64,000 nt of DNA, from assembly GCA_019915135.1 (NCBI GenBank), contig JAHLMK010000020.1, positions 558,001-622,000 on the forward strand, given 5' to 3'. This DNA comes from Strobilurus pachycystidiatus (Eukaryota; Basidiomycota; Agaricomycetes; Agaricales; Physalacriaceae). The position numbers and the translations under genes are program-made. The stretch's first letter is position 1; every line of letters starts with the position of its first letter. Below the pieces are notes generated by a model. The model searched no databases, was not told where the DNA came from, and was given only the letters and a program-made list of their open reading frames with translations. Below are positions 33,441 through 46,236 of the stretch, piece by piece.

Positions 33441-36400
33441 AAGGAAGACAGACTAAATGCGATTAGGGTTTAAAAGTTGGATCAAGGTGGGTGATGTGTA
33501 AGCCGTCCATCTCCGCGGCCAGTCTTCAACTCGTACGCGCCGACTGGCTAGACATGAAGATTTCAAACGTGGAATGAGGGCAGCGTGAGAGGGTGCGGGT
33601 ACAAGCTTCCACGAACAAGTCAATGACAAGTACACGGGTGGAGAGTGATGAACTCACTCAAGCTACTCACTCGTGAGAACCAGCCAACAGGTCTATCCAG
33701 CAAGGAACGCTGGCTTTCCGACATTACAAGGTCCATGGATGCTCGCGGAGCACCATACAGTGTGCAATCAACCCAAATAGATGTGTTTCAACACGAGACG
33801 TCCATTGTAGCGTCCGGACTCGGATATCAAGATCAAAGTCACCGTAGGTAACAGTAAGCATACACGGGCCGTAGGACAAGGACTTGCAGCAGTCACACAG
33901 CGCCCACAACGTTGTCGCAGATGGACGGAACGCTGTACGCTGTCCCACCTAAGTAAATATCAGTGTTACAGACAACTCTGTCCGAGTCTGAGAGTATAGC
34001 GGAGAGCCATCGCCCAAGACAATTCGTGGTTGGCAGCCATGTCCACAATGACAATCAATGTCAACGTCAAGCGTTCGCCGCGGGACGGCTGAAAATATTG
34101 GGTCCGACGTGGATAGCGACTGGAATGAATTGGGCGGGTAAGCAGAACGACAGGCATAGATCACGACGGACGGACATACTGGACACCTGAGAGTACCGCA
34201 GATGGCTTCAGTCGTCTCTGGGAGTGGATAAGAGAGCATCGATCAATACCAAGCGCATAATCATCGGCTACATGTGGCGCAATATCTGAGTTAACAGTGA
34301 AAGATAGAAGCAGCAATAGCGACGTACCTGATGTGGAAGTGGCCGTGTCGTTGGTGCTGTGTCACGGCAACACATCTCGAACAGAGTTCCGGGCATCTGT
34401 GGTTGAAGTGACCTGTGGGTGGCAGGTCAGTATAGAACATAGCTAAGTCAGTGGAAAGAGTAAGACCTGCGCACCATCGGCTCCAGTTGGTGGTACTACA
34501 CCATAGCAAAAACAAAGGCCGACATTGAGGCTGTGCACGTGAGAGCCTGCGATGATATCGAGTCTATCGGCGTAGGTGGGTCCGGGTCCCGGGATTCCGT
34601 CGCTCGATGAGCGAGCTTCCCGTGGAATAGCGGCGGAGGCAGGTTGGAACTGAACGGAGAGAGCCTCTTGATTGTCGCGGACGACGCCGTCGACCGGCCT
34701 GCGGTGCTCGTTGTTGCTTGAAGTGTCCAAATCAGTAAAGAAGGTGGTTGAAAAGCCGAAGGCAGCATACCATACCACCGTGGCAGGGATGCAGGGCTTT
34801 CAACAGTGAGAGTAGCGATGTGTATAGTCTCCGTACTTTGGTGCAGCGTCCGTACTAAGTGGGATTCATTCTAGGAAAGAGAGTCAGTAACACGAAGAAC
34901 CTACCAGCGCTGTGGTAGACATTCTTGAAAAGAAGGCAGGCTGTGAAAGGCTCAGCGCTCAATGACAGAGGGAAAATTTGGAGAACCTATACCCATACAG
35001 CGGCCGCGGTGGAGTCCATGGGATGGTCAAAGACGACGAGTGAGGCAGACCTACAGAGTCAGTAGCTCAAGGTGAGCCGGAAGGTGGTCTGTAAGCAAGC
35101 GGATGCGCAAAAACCAAAGCAGCGCGCGAGCAGACCGCCAACAGCGCTGGCGTCATTGACGGTCCCGCCTCCGCGATGAGATAAATTCAAAGATGCCCAC
35201 AACGCTTCATATCTGGCGATAATACAGATCCCATCCATTCGCAGGGTCCAGGTAGCGCGCCAGAACAAGACAACGCGGAAATGCGGACTTGGAGCGCGTT
35301 CTCCGTTCCAATTTTCCTGGGGAACTCGACTTACATCGTCATAGTAGCACAGTGCAAGTAGCGTAAGATAACATTTATTCGAACATGTTGAAGTCCAGAA
35401 ACGTCGAAAAATGCTGAGAGAGCGAAAACGACTGCGCGGAGGTCGTGGTCCAAGTTCAAGTGATGATCATCACTTACTGTTCCTAATTTGAGACTTGCAC
35501 TTAGACCACGACTATTCCCGCTCGCCTCCGAGAATCTACGTGGCCTCTGCGCTACAAACAAATCGCCGGACTCCCTATGTAATTCAGGACGATATCGCAA
35601 CATACATAGATCAAATTTCGCCGGCACAAGATGTGGGCGCGCCTTCCCAAAACTGTCACTCTTCATGCCTACACTTTGACTGAAGATTTCAGTGACATCG
35701 GGAAGGCGGAAGGGACTGCCAAACGACCCAGACTTGAGGGATGGCCCAAATACCTTGCATTCGTCGGACTCTCACCGCGACTCCGGTGTGGACCCGTGCA
35801 ACCGAAGTCAGCAGCTGAGAAGGACGTTCCGGAGATGGGCACGGAAAAGGATTCGGAATCAGAATGGGAGGAGCATTTGGAATGAAACAGCTTCTTGCCG
35901 CAGCCGGCTCGGTTCATATAAATCATAATTGTTGCGTTCGTCTCAATGACCATGACTAGGTACATGTTTTGATAGGCAAAAGATAGGATGTTATATACTT
36001 GTTGGATACAATACTTACGCTGCTTCAGAGACACCCAACGAAAGGAGAAAAGTAAGTCTAGCGGGTAAGGGGAAGCAAATAGTACCAGAGGCCTTTGGCT
36101 AACCGAAGGGTAGGTCGACGACTTGACATTCACCGTGGACGCCTGGCGTGATTACAGGCGTCGACGAACCAGTCCGTCGCAAGACCGGCAAAAGGTCCTG
36201 GAGGAGAAAGGACACATCGTCAATATACGCGCAGAGAGAAGAACAGCGGCGGCAAGCATTGACAGAAGACTTGGTGACGATGATGACGATCAGCAATAGC
36301 GCATGGTACTACACTATTCGGGCATTGTGAGTGCCCGTTTTTCTCCATCCTTACAGGGCTTACTCACTGGAAGGGATTGCAGCAATAGATGATCTTTGTA

Positions 36401-36650
36401 CCACTCCGAGCTCGAATGACCTAGTCATTCATCCATCGACGATGTAGTTTCTTGAGACTTGATGTACTCAGGAAGAACAATGAATATCTGAACAATATGT
36501 GCTTTGCCTGTGGCGCCTGTCTTCCTCCGGACGAGTAAGTCATCGCCTCCTCGTGGCCTAATATCATGACGCTGTCATCAACTCTTCCAATCAGGACTTG
36601 ATGTCATCCCATCTTTGTTTCATCCGCCCGGGCCTTCACCCTTCCCCGCC
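33441..36650. other. Unassigned stretch, possibly remnants of a multi-exon membrane-protein gene
   Basis: No complete gene found. On the minus strand near 35.35-34.3 kb short open pieces separated by splice-like sites (for example GTACGT at about 34325) include FWRATWTLRMDGICIIARYE and LVVFDHPMDSTAAAVWV. These are loosely reminiscent of agaricomycete multi-pass DUF6533-type proteins, but the evidence is weak. A plus-strand piece at 36148-36330 (KTGKRSWRRKDTSSIYAQRE) is unexplained. Confidence 0.25.
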
Positions 36651-36659
36651 TGTAGATCA

Positions 36660-38008
36660 CCGCATGAGCGAGGGAAGACAGAGACACTGACGGAACGTAC
36701 CACCAGAAAGACGCCCTGACCCAGCGAGTTTCACCACCAAACAGGATGCAACTGCGCCCACGGACTCACACCGCCCCAAAACGCCCTGGACACCAGCCAA
36801 AGATGCGCCTTGCCGCCATCCTTGTTCATCCAGTACAACGGAAGCGAGAGCGCTGACCTCTTCCAGTGTGGCTGGACGCCGAGGAACTGGCGCAGGAGAG
36901 GCGCGCGCTTGGACAGGTGGAGGAGGAATAGTCCATTTTGTTCGCGATGGTGGGTATGAGGAGCGCGGTGGCGATCTGCCACCCGAGGCGGTCGGGCAAC
37001 GAGAAGACGAATCGGGCGTGGTTGTCACCAATGTCGACGGCGGGGCGAGCGTCTGCGTCTTCGGCGGCTGCAGCGCCTGCGTTGGCGTCGACGACCCGCC
37101 TGGGCGGCGCATCGTCGTCGTAGTCTTCTATTTCTCTTGTGCCAAGCACTCTTTGAGAGATGCGGTGGTAGACACGGCGGTACAGGCTTGTGGAGAGAGG
37201 AATTAAGAGAATTGAGCTGTGAGTGAGGGCGAGGGCGGCCAGAGCGAGGCAAGGGCAGGAAGTTGCTTGGCGCTAAGGTGTAGAGTGTTGGGGGATGGGG
37301 TGAAGGAGATGCGTGAGAGTAAGGGGTCCATGAGAGGCGAACATGAGAACAGCAGGGACACAACCAGGTTCAGAGGAATGAGCGGGAGCTGGATGTACGC
37401 CATGAGAGGCCAGTTCTTCGGGTCGTCGGTCACCACGAATTCAAACACCCTGCGCATCGTCAGCCAAAGTCTCGAGGCGTAGATAGTCAGGACTCACTCC
37501 TCCCCAAAGAATATCTTGATGGCATTACGCGCCGTAGCTCGTGAGCGACAGATATATCCCCACCGCCACGGACACCGTCAGCCCCAGGAAGCCCGCACCC
37601 AAAAACATCACGCCCAGTCGGGGCATCTGGCCGCTCGCCCAGTTCAGCACCCGCAGAATCAGCGGATTCCTGCTCTCAATTTCGTAATTCGTCCCGCACT
37701 GCGGACACTTTGTCGCATTCTTCGCCGCCGCGTCCCCGCGCATTTGTGCAGACTGTATCCAGTCGAGGAGGCAGGTCTCGTGCGCGATGAGGGCACATCG
37801 GCATGGGTGGATCCAGACTGGAGGCGGGTTCTCGGGACCTGTGGATTGGCGCTGTCAGAAACGTTGCGTCGGGCGCGGAGGCAGGCGTACGATCAAAGAG
37901 CTCTTCGTCGCGGCAAATGTAGCAGAGCTTGACGCGCAGGTGTCGATGGACGGCACGTAGTCGCTCATCGTGGTGCAGGTCGAAGCAAGGTTTTGCCGGA
38001 TTTGGCAT
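36660..38008 (-). pseudogene. RING-CH (MARCH-type) E3 ubiquitin ligase, disrupted
   Basis: Exon 1 (38008-37891) carries LCYICRDEE, the first zinc ligands. A 52 nt intron (37890-37839) joins to PPPVWIHPCRCALIAHETCL, then KCPQCGTNYEIESRNP, completing a C4HC3 RINGv domain. A membrane segment follows (RLGVMFLGAGFLGLTVSVAV), then motifs of the fungal family: VFEFVVTDDPKNWPLMAYIQ, LGTREIEDYDDD, LHLSKRAPLLRQFLGV and HPVWW. Three lesions break the frame: a 2 nt loss just before RNAIKIFFGEE (near 37535), a shift after ATALLIPTIANKM (near 36940), and a TGA where HPVWW should continue with Arg (near 36731). The family puts membrane-anchored ligases in ER or endosomes. This copy is probably dead unless the lesions are sequencing errors. 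It sits 80 bp downstream of UTP10 on the same strand. Confidence 0.75.
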
Positions 38009-38088
38009 GCTGCATCTTTCCTCGCCCCAAATTTATGGTAACCGTACAAGAGCCTCGAATACGTCTAATCGACACAAGGAACACTACT

Positions 38089-41000
38089 CTACAAGCAATC
38101 TATGGTTCCTGCAACACTCTCGATAGTCGTCTTCAAGTTCAAGGCCTCCCGACAGACCATATCGTTTTCATCTTCACTACATTCTGCGATAAACGTCGAA
38201 GTCTCGGCAACGAAACCTATCGACAACAGTCAGTTGGCGCTCCAGAAACAGATTGTGACGAGACTGGACTGACCGAGCAGCTTTCCACCATGCGCGTGCC
38301 AGATAGCCTTCGAGCACAGTAGAGCGAACAGACAAACTTGCACGTCCTCCGAGCGAGTGTGCATCACGTCCGCGTTAATCGACTTCAAGAGCAGGTCACC
38401 CGTAGTGTTGTCCACGACCGCACAAAGCGTCTCTTGCAACAACGCCTTTCTCTCCTGTGGCTGTTGGGCACCCACGGGTACCTGTGCGATAAGTGGACCG
38501 TAGACCTGCTTGATCTTGTCGTCTTGCCAGAAGGCTATTATAACGGAGTGAGTCAGGCAAGCAAGGGTGAGTCGTGAAAAGCCATACCCCTATCGTCATG
38601 CAGCATACTCTTCGTAACCGTCGCGAGGATGCAGAACCACAACTTTGGGTCCGACGCTGAAGCAGCTTTCCAGTAGGCGCGAGTTCTTCCAGGACAAAAG
38701 ATATGTACGGCAACATCAAGCCCTTAGAGTACATAGATGAAGTACTAAGGTCAATGAGTCGTTCGGAGGCATACCTTGAAATAGTCCAATAGGGCCGAGA
38801 AGGCTGGACAGAACACGACCTTTCGTTTCTCGTCTGCGTCGAGGTTGTAAGAAGTCCATGCACCGACGTACACCACTCGCCTGTACTACTGACGAAGGCC
38901 CAATCGCAAGCGCCTGAGCAGAGGCAGGAAGGTGTTCTCGTTGATTTTCACGACGAGTTCCGTGAACGCGATGATACCAGGCCCCTTGAAGTCAAGCTTC
39001 AAACCAATATTAGAGAACCGACTCGAAGAAAAGACGACGAAAACAACTCTCCCCACCATCAACATCGACCGCTTCTAAGAGCATGCGGAAGATAGCCCTC
39101 AAGTTCTCTTGGACTACACCCTTGCTAGACGTGCACAGAGCCCTTCGGACCACCTCAAAGAACAAAATCGTATTTGTCCTGTAGGTTCAGATGTCATTTA
39201 TCAGTTAACGATCCACCCAGGAGCTCGTATCACCCACAGAAGGAGTTGAAGACTTGAGAAGCGCAGATCAAGTCTGCGCCAACGTCGGTATGACTACCTT
39301 TTCCGGTGCGCGCTGGGTAATAGCCTCGACGAGGGAAGGCAAGGAAGCATCACTCGGCCGTTGAGTGATGTAAAGCATGATCACTTGCGAGATCTCTTCA
39401 GATGCCCAGAAGGTAGGGATCGACGTCAAGAGTCGGTGCGAGACAATTTGTCGCCTCGACGGACAGATCTGGTAAAAGGATTGAAGTGAGTACTTCAGAT
39501 GAGAGCGATATTAGGAAGTGCTAAACATACCATCAAGACCCTTCTGAAGGATCGCAACACACTGCCCAACGATTTCGCGGAAGAAGGGTATGTATGATCC
39601 TCGCTCCCAATCTTTCCTCGCTCCCAATCTTGGCCTCGAGAATAGGTCAGTTCAAGCCTCTCTCCAAATCGCATCGAAACAACATACGCGAAAGGTGCTA
39701 ACGCCGGGAGGGCATGTACGGCCATCTTTCGATCAGCGACCGCAGAGAGCATGAGCGGGACGATATCCCTAGTGGCGGATTCCTCTCCCGCGCAGAGTCC
39801 CATCTCCAAATTGTCTTCAGACCGGGGAAGGCAGAGACGGCAACAGAACTACCTGGATGCGCAGTGAGGAGGTCCTTGATGCGCTGAATTATCTTGACGA
39901 GGTTCTCCGTGGACGCCGTTCCGCGAGCAGGTCCAATGCGCCGATCTGGACCTATGGAGGTAGTGAGTGGATGATACTTCAATCAGTAAAGAGGAAAATC
40001 ATGATGACAAACCATCTGCTCCGATGAATCCAGTGTGGACATCACTCTCAACGTCTTGTCCAAGGATGCGGGGGCAACCTTATTGATGTCATCTACGCGG
40101 CCATCTGCTCCCTGGCCGCTCTGAAAGGTAGACACGACGACGAGCAAGGAGACAAGGGACGACTCCAACGAGGCAGAACTGAAGCCTGATACGGCCTTGA
40201 CTGCGTACCCAACGAAGGCAAGTACCGCTTGTGCTCGGCGTTTGAATGCGGTGATGACAGAAGTCGAGTCTTCCTCGTTGCTAACAACCGCGGTTTGTCA
40301 AAAAGCTCAAAGGTAGAAGGAAGTTTTGGGAAGCCACTCACAGATGATCATCCGTTTAAGGTTGTCAGAGTCAGTAATGCGGCGAGCCAGGCGTTGACTT
40401 TCCAGGACCATTTCGGTAAGAACCTATGGGTTGACAGCTTCAGCTCGAACTAAGGACATATAGACCACACTTACCGGATTCTGGAGAACACCATCATAAA
40501 GATGTAGTATGGTTATCGGTAAGGCGAATGTGCTCTTCGCCTCCTCGGCGCTCTGGCGTACGACGTGATTCACCGCCTTCTACACCAGTAGCAGACGCAC
40601 TGGTAGTAGATAGTCATCCGGTCCAAGTACGTTGACGAGGTGCGCGAAGAAGCTGCGAAAAGAAGAATATCAAAAAGCTGGATTAGATGAGGAAAGTAAC
40701 CAACGCACTTCGTACGAAGGTGTCGAACGATATGGTTCGCCGCATCGGAGAAGACCCGCAGGAACTCGCGTGATCCAAGTGGGAGCTCCATTCGGGACTT
40801 GTGACAGCCCTTGAGGGAAGCCACCATAACGGGAACAATATTTTCGACTGTCTGTCAAAATGATAAGTCACTTTTACAAGAGGGGTAGGGAGTCAGCGAA
40901 CCTTCTGGACAACGGTGAAACTGTAAGTATCATCGCGGTGGAAGACTTTGGTTCCCATGAACGTGAAGACGGCCATGATGTTGTGCAAGACCGATTCGGG

Positions 41001-42220
41001 ACTGAGACGCGCGAGGGGGACCATCAATAACAAGGCCTGCTCGAAGGTCTGTGGGTTGTTGGCAGCTAGGTGATATTACATCAGGATTTGAGCCCTTGAC
41101 GAATGAAATGAAACTCACTCCGAATCATATCAACCAGAACTTCAAGGCAGATTGCACTAGGTGGCAAATTCGGTACTTCCTAATGAGAAGTAAGCATTTC
41201 ATAGTCAGTCATGATAAGCAGCATGCCGTGACTTTGTCTGCGGCGGTGGCAACGGCTGACATCAACGATTGCTCGATGAAGACAACATCGACGACATCCG
41301 AGGTGGTTGAAGCCTGAATGACGTTGTTCAAGGCTTGCACGAGTGCCACGATCAGGTCGAATGAACCGGGAAGGGAGGCGGTCGCTAAAACTTCGGCGAG
41401 TACGCTTAGTTTGGGAAGTGTTTCCTCTGTAGTGCTGAGTTCAGGATTGCTCAAAATATAAGCGGAATCAGACGTACTCAGTGGAGACTTGAGGACGCTT
41501 GGTGGCCGGAGGAGCGTCGACAGGGTCCGGTTGGAAAGCTTGGAGCACCTTGGCAATGAGAACGGGCTCGATCAATAGAGCGACAAGGACTTTCGTCACA
41601 GTCGTATGCTGTTGATATAATGAGCGGAAATTGTTTATCGTGGGAGCAGACGTACCACGTCTTGATCATGGTTACTCAGTTCCAGTAGGAGCTCGCATAG
41701 CTGGAATTGACGGTCAGCAGTCAGAGCCTTGAACAGGCCACGCTCGAGGTTCTGAATTATGAGACTCGTCGCCGAACGGTAGGCTACAAAACTATCAGAA
41801 AGCTAACAAGAGGGAGCGGAGATAGCGACGTACTGGACTTGACAAGGTACGCCAAAAGGTCGCAATACCCCATCCTTGTTGGCGCTGAGATCCTTGTGGG
41901 CCGTGATATCAAAGACAGATGCAACCATGCCCACGAAGTCCGGAGTGTTGTGTCCGTAAGTTTCCTGCAGTGTCTCTGGCGACGTCGAGAGCAGTTCCTT
42001 CACACAAGGCTGGAGCATCGTCGCCTGGAGTAACGATCCTAAGTAGCGAATGTCGGGAACGGGAAGGTGCTGCTTTGATGTGTGACGGCCGCTTGTCAGA
42101 CGATAACATAGCTAGGATCGTGGAGGTAATGATGCCGGTGATCTACCGGTGATCCACCAGCGCGGCAAGGTACTTGGTGAGATCCTCTTGAGCAGTGGCT
42201 GGCAAGAGGGTGCACAACCT
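38089..42220 (-). pseudogene. UTP10: UTP10/HEATR1-like U3 snoRNP subunit, 5' part missing
   Basis: Minus strand, many short exons. Recognisable HEAT-repeat blocks in order include KYLAALVDHR (about 42150), VFDITAHKDLSANKDG (about 41900), ERGLFKALTADRQFQLCELL (about 41730), LARLSPESVLHNIMAVFTFM (about 41000) with VFHRDDTYSFTVVQKTVENI, and SREFLRVFSDAANHIVRHLR (about 40750). The BP28CT-like end ends in IWHAHGGKLLGFVAETSTFI, then ECSEDENDMV and the TAG at 38091-38089. UTP10 acts in the t-UTP complex in nucleolar pre-18S rRNA transcription and processing. The remaining 4.1 kb corresponds to roughly the C-terminal two-thirds. At about 42,220 the reading runs straight into a Sec24 copy, the end of an inverted-duplication arm, so the N-terminal coding part is absent here. 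Exon borders were not all resolved. Confidence 0.75.
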
Positions 42221-43530
42221 AATGCCTTCTTCAGCGCATTCCTCCCCTATACGTGTCCGCGTGTCCAAGCCGGATCGCGAGGCTTGTATAGCGTCTTCTC
42301 CTTGTCGGTATCGTAGAATTCCGACTCTGCCCACTTGCCTGGCAAGGCGCCATCGCCGGCTTGAGGAAGTAGTTTTTGAAAAAGAACGACATGGCCACCA
42401 CGTCCTGCCTTGTGCTAGGTTAAGTCGGTGCCCAAGCCAGTGCAAGTTGCTCACCAAGGTCGCCTGACAGACACGCAGAGCCGAATACAAGGCAGATTCC
42501 AGGAGGTAGGAGTCGGCGAATCGTTGAGGCAGACTGCGGAGTAGTGTTGAAATCGACTCCGCGCGGTCAGCTGGCGACACGAAGAGGCCGTGGTGGAATG
42601 GGATGAACACTTCATCGAGGTCCGCTACGACTCGCATAGACGGCACATCAGAGTAAGATCGTAAAAGTGGATGGCCTTGTCGTAAGTGAAGATGGCGAGC
42701 TGGCTGGGTGGAGGAAAACACGCGTCGTTGCCGAACAGAATGTCCATGAGCTCCCCACAGGCGGTGGCGAGTGCGCCAGACTGGACAGCGCCATGCGATA
42801 CGTCGAAGTCAAAGACGTAGTTCAAAGGCTGTGGTTCCCGTGCCCCAGTCGCTGGTGGCTCGATGGAGAAGTAGGGCCTTGTCAGTCCGGTGTGTGGATT
42901 GGATGCCCGGTAATCCTCTGATACTTTGAAGTCAACTGTGCTCTTGAGGAGTTCCGGGCGCTGCATAATCTAGGCGATGGCCGCCACCGTCTAGCGCGCA
43001 AAAGTATTCCGGTAGAACTGGGAAATGGTGAGATGTGGATAAATCGCTGTCGAAATGGGCGCGAAGGCATATCCTTCTGGAGGATTCCGCGCCAAATTCG
43101 ACTGAAATGAAAAGCCGTTCCATCGGTTTCATGCGCGCATAGATTGCATTTCCATTTTGCGCCTCCAGCAAGCCACTGACAACAAGGATTGATATATGAT
43201 CGACATCGCTGACAGCGTGCGGGCACAGCGTCGACGAGCGGAACGGGTTGTTCGCGTAGATCAAGCTCGGCAAAGGGCTCGAAGACGGCGGCGAGCGGGA
43301 TCTTACAGTCCGATGCCAGACGCGACATGTGCGGGAACGCCCACGTCGACACCCGCACAAACTTGGGTGATTGCTCGTCAGTCGGCGAAGCGCGCGCGCC
43401 AGACGACGCACCTTGATCCAGCGCATGGTAGTCCGTCGTTGAGAGCGGCGTGCGGTGGCCCGGCAGCGTCATGTACGGCTAATTCTTCCATCTGTGCCGA
43501 TCCTCCTCCTGCAGCTCGACCGGGCATGGG
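42221..43530 (-). pseudogene. Sec24-like COPII coat protein, truncated copy (left arm)
   Basis: It contains the Sec24 zinc finger ([20 protein letters not shown], then CNLCAHET) and the trunk domain with LNYVFDFDVSHGAVQSGALA and SMRVVADLDEVFIPFHHGLF. It ends at EECAEEGI, where it is cut at the arm boundary and fused to UTP10 sequence. Sec24 selects cargo in ER-derived COPII vesicles. Lesions seen are an in-frame TAG at 43481-43479 where the right arm has a Gln codon, and a 2 nt deletion near 42967. N-terminal Pro-rich sequence and the C-terminal gelsolin-like part are missing. Confidence 0.8.
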
Positions 43531-43959
43531 ATCTGGTGCGGCTCGATGCGTGGTCGCAGTCCTGCTCGTCGTGATCGTCAGCGACGGCGGCGCTAAGGCG
43601 CGGAAAATTGACCTTTATATGCGGTCCCGGCGGAATGTGGTAGTTGCGGAATAGGATACATTGTTAAAATGATGATTGTTTGGCATTGACGTCAGGTAAA
43701 TGCTGTCGCCAAGCTTGGGCCGCCTCCTACTAATCCGAATCGTTGGCCAGTTATAATGCGCATTATATTCGTGAAGGAATCGTATCGATATACGTATGCA
43801 GAACATGAGATACATGAAAGGGAATAAGTGACGTCAAATAAGGTAAATCTAATGTGTTCATGAATATGCAAATGCCAGTCGCCGTGATGCAAAGCGTGGT
43901 GGATAAGTTCATCGTTCTAATCGTGGACGTGCGTGATGCAGAGATGCAAGAGACAAAAG

Positions 43960-44675
43960 AAATGGTGGGGTCATGACATTGACAATTAGTTGTGTTGTAT
44001 TGTTCGAACACACTGGGAGGAAACATTCGTGTTTTTGTGGCTCGGCCCACTTACTTAGCAGTTGGTAGAGTAGATAACACTGGAGATGCCGCTGGAGGTA
44101 GTGCCAACGTATACAATCGTATCGTGTCGGGTCGGACGTTTTTCGAGAGCAGCCTGAGTAGTGATCGTCACCAAAACACCCAGCTCGAGCGATAATGCCA
44201 AGGCGCGCAGGACAATCTTCGAATCCTTCTCGACGCAGCGTCCATATTGTGTCGCCATCACTTCGGGATGGACCTGTACCTGGGCGAAAGGCACATTTTG
44301 GCCTGCGGAGAAAGCATTAGGTCAGCATTGACGTGGTGTATCCGCCAGTAAGAAGGACCGTTCGAGATATTGGGGCCCGAGAACGAAACGGCGACGGAGC
44401 GGCGCGTCGGGTATCCAGAGGACGGCGAGACATTGAAGTGTTCTTCGAATTCGTAAGGCATCGACCTCGACTTCGAGTAATGGTCGCCTCGAGAGCGCGT
44501 AGAGTATACGAAGGGGAGTAGATGATGGCGGGTGTTGTATCCCAGTGAGAATTCGGCATGAGTCATCGCCTTGGGGTAGGAGGGGGTGGGTCCCGCCTGG
44601 GGATACCTCCCGCAAGGTGTGCTGGGGCACGAAGCATAGCCGGCGTAGAAAGGATTAGGCGATGCTGAGTAGTTC
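43960..44675 (-). pseudogene. Unknown gene, left-arm copy
   Basis: Two blocks match the right-arm gene at 49792-50595: SASPNPFYAGYASCPS through SRSMPYEFEEHFNV and SYWRIHHVNAD, then VMATQYGRCVEKDSKIVLRA and KRPTRHDTIVYVGTTSSGIS. Compared with the right arm, this copy lacks about 34 residues in exon 1 and has lost about 57 bp spanning the end of exon 1 and most of the intron. The family was not recognised. Confidence 0.6.
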
Positions 44676-45360
44676 AGGGAATGTCCTCTCCGCGGCCCCA
44701 CCTCCCTCCTCACGCTCTCCCGGGTGTGGCCCCCTCCCTCCCTCCCTCTCTCCGCCGGCGCTGGCCTTCCGCGGGGGTCGTCCATTGGCGTGCATGGGGC
44801 GGCGGCGGCGGCGTGCTGACAGAAACGGGGAGGGCGTCGTCGTGGGCAGAGCAAGCCCTGTCGCTACCCCAGGTTGCCTTCGCGGTCCGGCCGGCTTCGA
44901 AACTTCGTGTCAGCACATCAAGACGATGCATACACGCTAGAGTCCAATTCAGCAAGATTCGGACAGCAAGAGAACGACGAACACACCATGGATGATGGGA
45001 CAAGCCACGGCAAGGACGGGACAGCAGCGCAACGTAGAAGGTCCGGACCGTGTAGCCATGCCGTCGCCTCGACGGCGAGGCGTCTGGGTCCGGGAAATTT
45101 GAGAGTTTTTGGCGTCTGAAAAGTCGTCAGAAATGAACGCAGTTTCACTTCAGTTTGACAGACTTTCCATCCACTGGCGTGAGTCCATCCGGCGTCCAGA
45201 CGTTGTCTCACGACACTCTCGAGCACCAGAGAACGTTGGAGAGGAGGGCGAAGGGTGTGGCGCAATAACACGCCGGCCGAGTCCAGGGAGCCGTGAGCTA
45301 CAAGGAATTGATCAGTGGATAAGCAAGAGATATGTACACATATCTCACCAGTCCGTACGA
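44676..45360. other. Spacer DNA, no gene recognised
   Basis: GC-rich, inside the spacer of the inverted duplication. Several overlapping ORFs on both strands lack any motif. Purine/pyrimidine-skewed runs (CCTCCCTCCCTCCC near 44728) occur. Confidence 0.35.
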
Positions 45361-46190
45361 ATGGGTCTTCGACCCCCATTCGCATCCAGGACTGAGTGCT
45401 TGGCAGACCTAATGGACGTTGGTATTAGTCTCGGAGAGGACAGGGAAATCAGAGAAGTATGCGAGGAGGAAGGATATACACACCTTGGCCCATGTCCCAT
45501 CAGATAAAGAGCCAAATGTGTATCCTGGCCTTGCCCCTACAGCTTCTGTATCCCAAGGAGCAGCTCAATGAAGACCGGTACGTCTGCGCGGAACGTCTCT
45601 GGGCCCGCTGCAATTGCTACAATACAGAACTTCAGCACAAGTATCTGTTTATTGGACTGGACTTACCGACGAGTCCCGCACACTCCATTGCCTTGTTCCG
45701 CATCCGGGCTTCTGCGCCACGTAGCACCTGCAAAAGGAGCGGCATGATGGTAGCGTAATCGTTCCCAAACCCGCGTTCGCTCGCATCGGCGACCATCGCA
45801 AGTGTTGCGATAGTTTGTTCTTGAACGTAGCCTAGTGAGAAGCCATCAGGAAGGAGGATGTATATCGCAGGCGGGGATACGCACCGGCGTAGGTCGTCAG
45901 CCGTACTACAATGGAATCCGGGTACGGTAGGAGGACATCTCGCTTGACGCCCTCGCAAAAGTTGATGAGCACTGCTGCTGTGTGAGAATGGGCTCTCAAA
46001 TCAGATTGTCAGTTGGAGAGAAACGAAGGACGAGGAAAACTCACCTCGCTAAGTTTCGCCTCTGTTATCGCTACCATGACTTGCAATGCGGCAAGGCGCA
46101 GATCTGTGCGGTCCGCGTCTTCGTCTGTGGATGGTCGGTCGGGAGGTGGAAGACGAAAAGAAAAGCAGAGAAGCATTTGGAATTTATTGG
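45360..46190 (-). pseudogene. Importin beta-3 (Kap121/IPO5-like) fragment
   Basis: HEAT-repeat pieces in order: TDLRLAALQVMVAITEAKLS, then AAVLINFCEGVKRDVLLPYP, YVQEQTIATLAMVADASERG, NDYATIMPLLLQVLRGAEAR, RNKAMECAGLVG and AAGPETFRADVPVFIELLLG. A TAG and a frame change follow before a TWAKVCQAL-like piece near 45490. These match the central part of karyopherin beta-3, the nuclear import receptor for ribosomal proteins and histones. Only about 200 of roughly 1100 residues are present and the frame is broken, so this is a duplicated fragment. It sits in the spacer between the inverted arms. Confidence 0.75.
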
Positions 46191-46236
46191 TAATCAAAAT
46201 GTGAAATTTTCAATAGTACAACTTGGGGGGAGTATC

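Larger units (their letters stand above)
42221..44675 (-). repeat. Left arm of a large inverted duplication
   Basis: The minus strand of this segment parallels the plus strand of 49824-52320 over its whole length, with many small indels. It carries the same two genes in the same order. At the inner end both arms share GAACTACTCAGCATCGCC and diverge immediately outside. At the outer end both share GAATGCGCTGAAGAAGGCAT and then diverge, the left into UTP10 and the right into continuing Sec24. The spacer is 5.15 kb. Confidence 0.85.
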
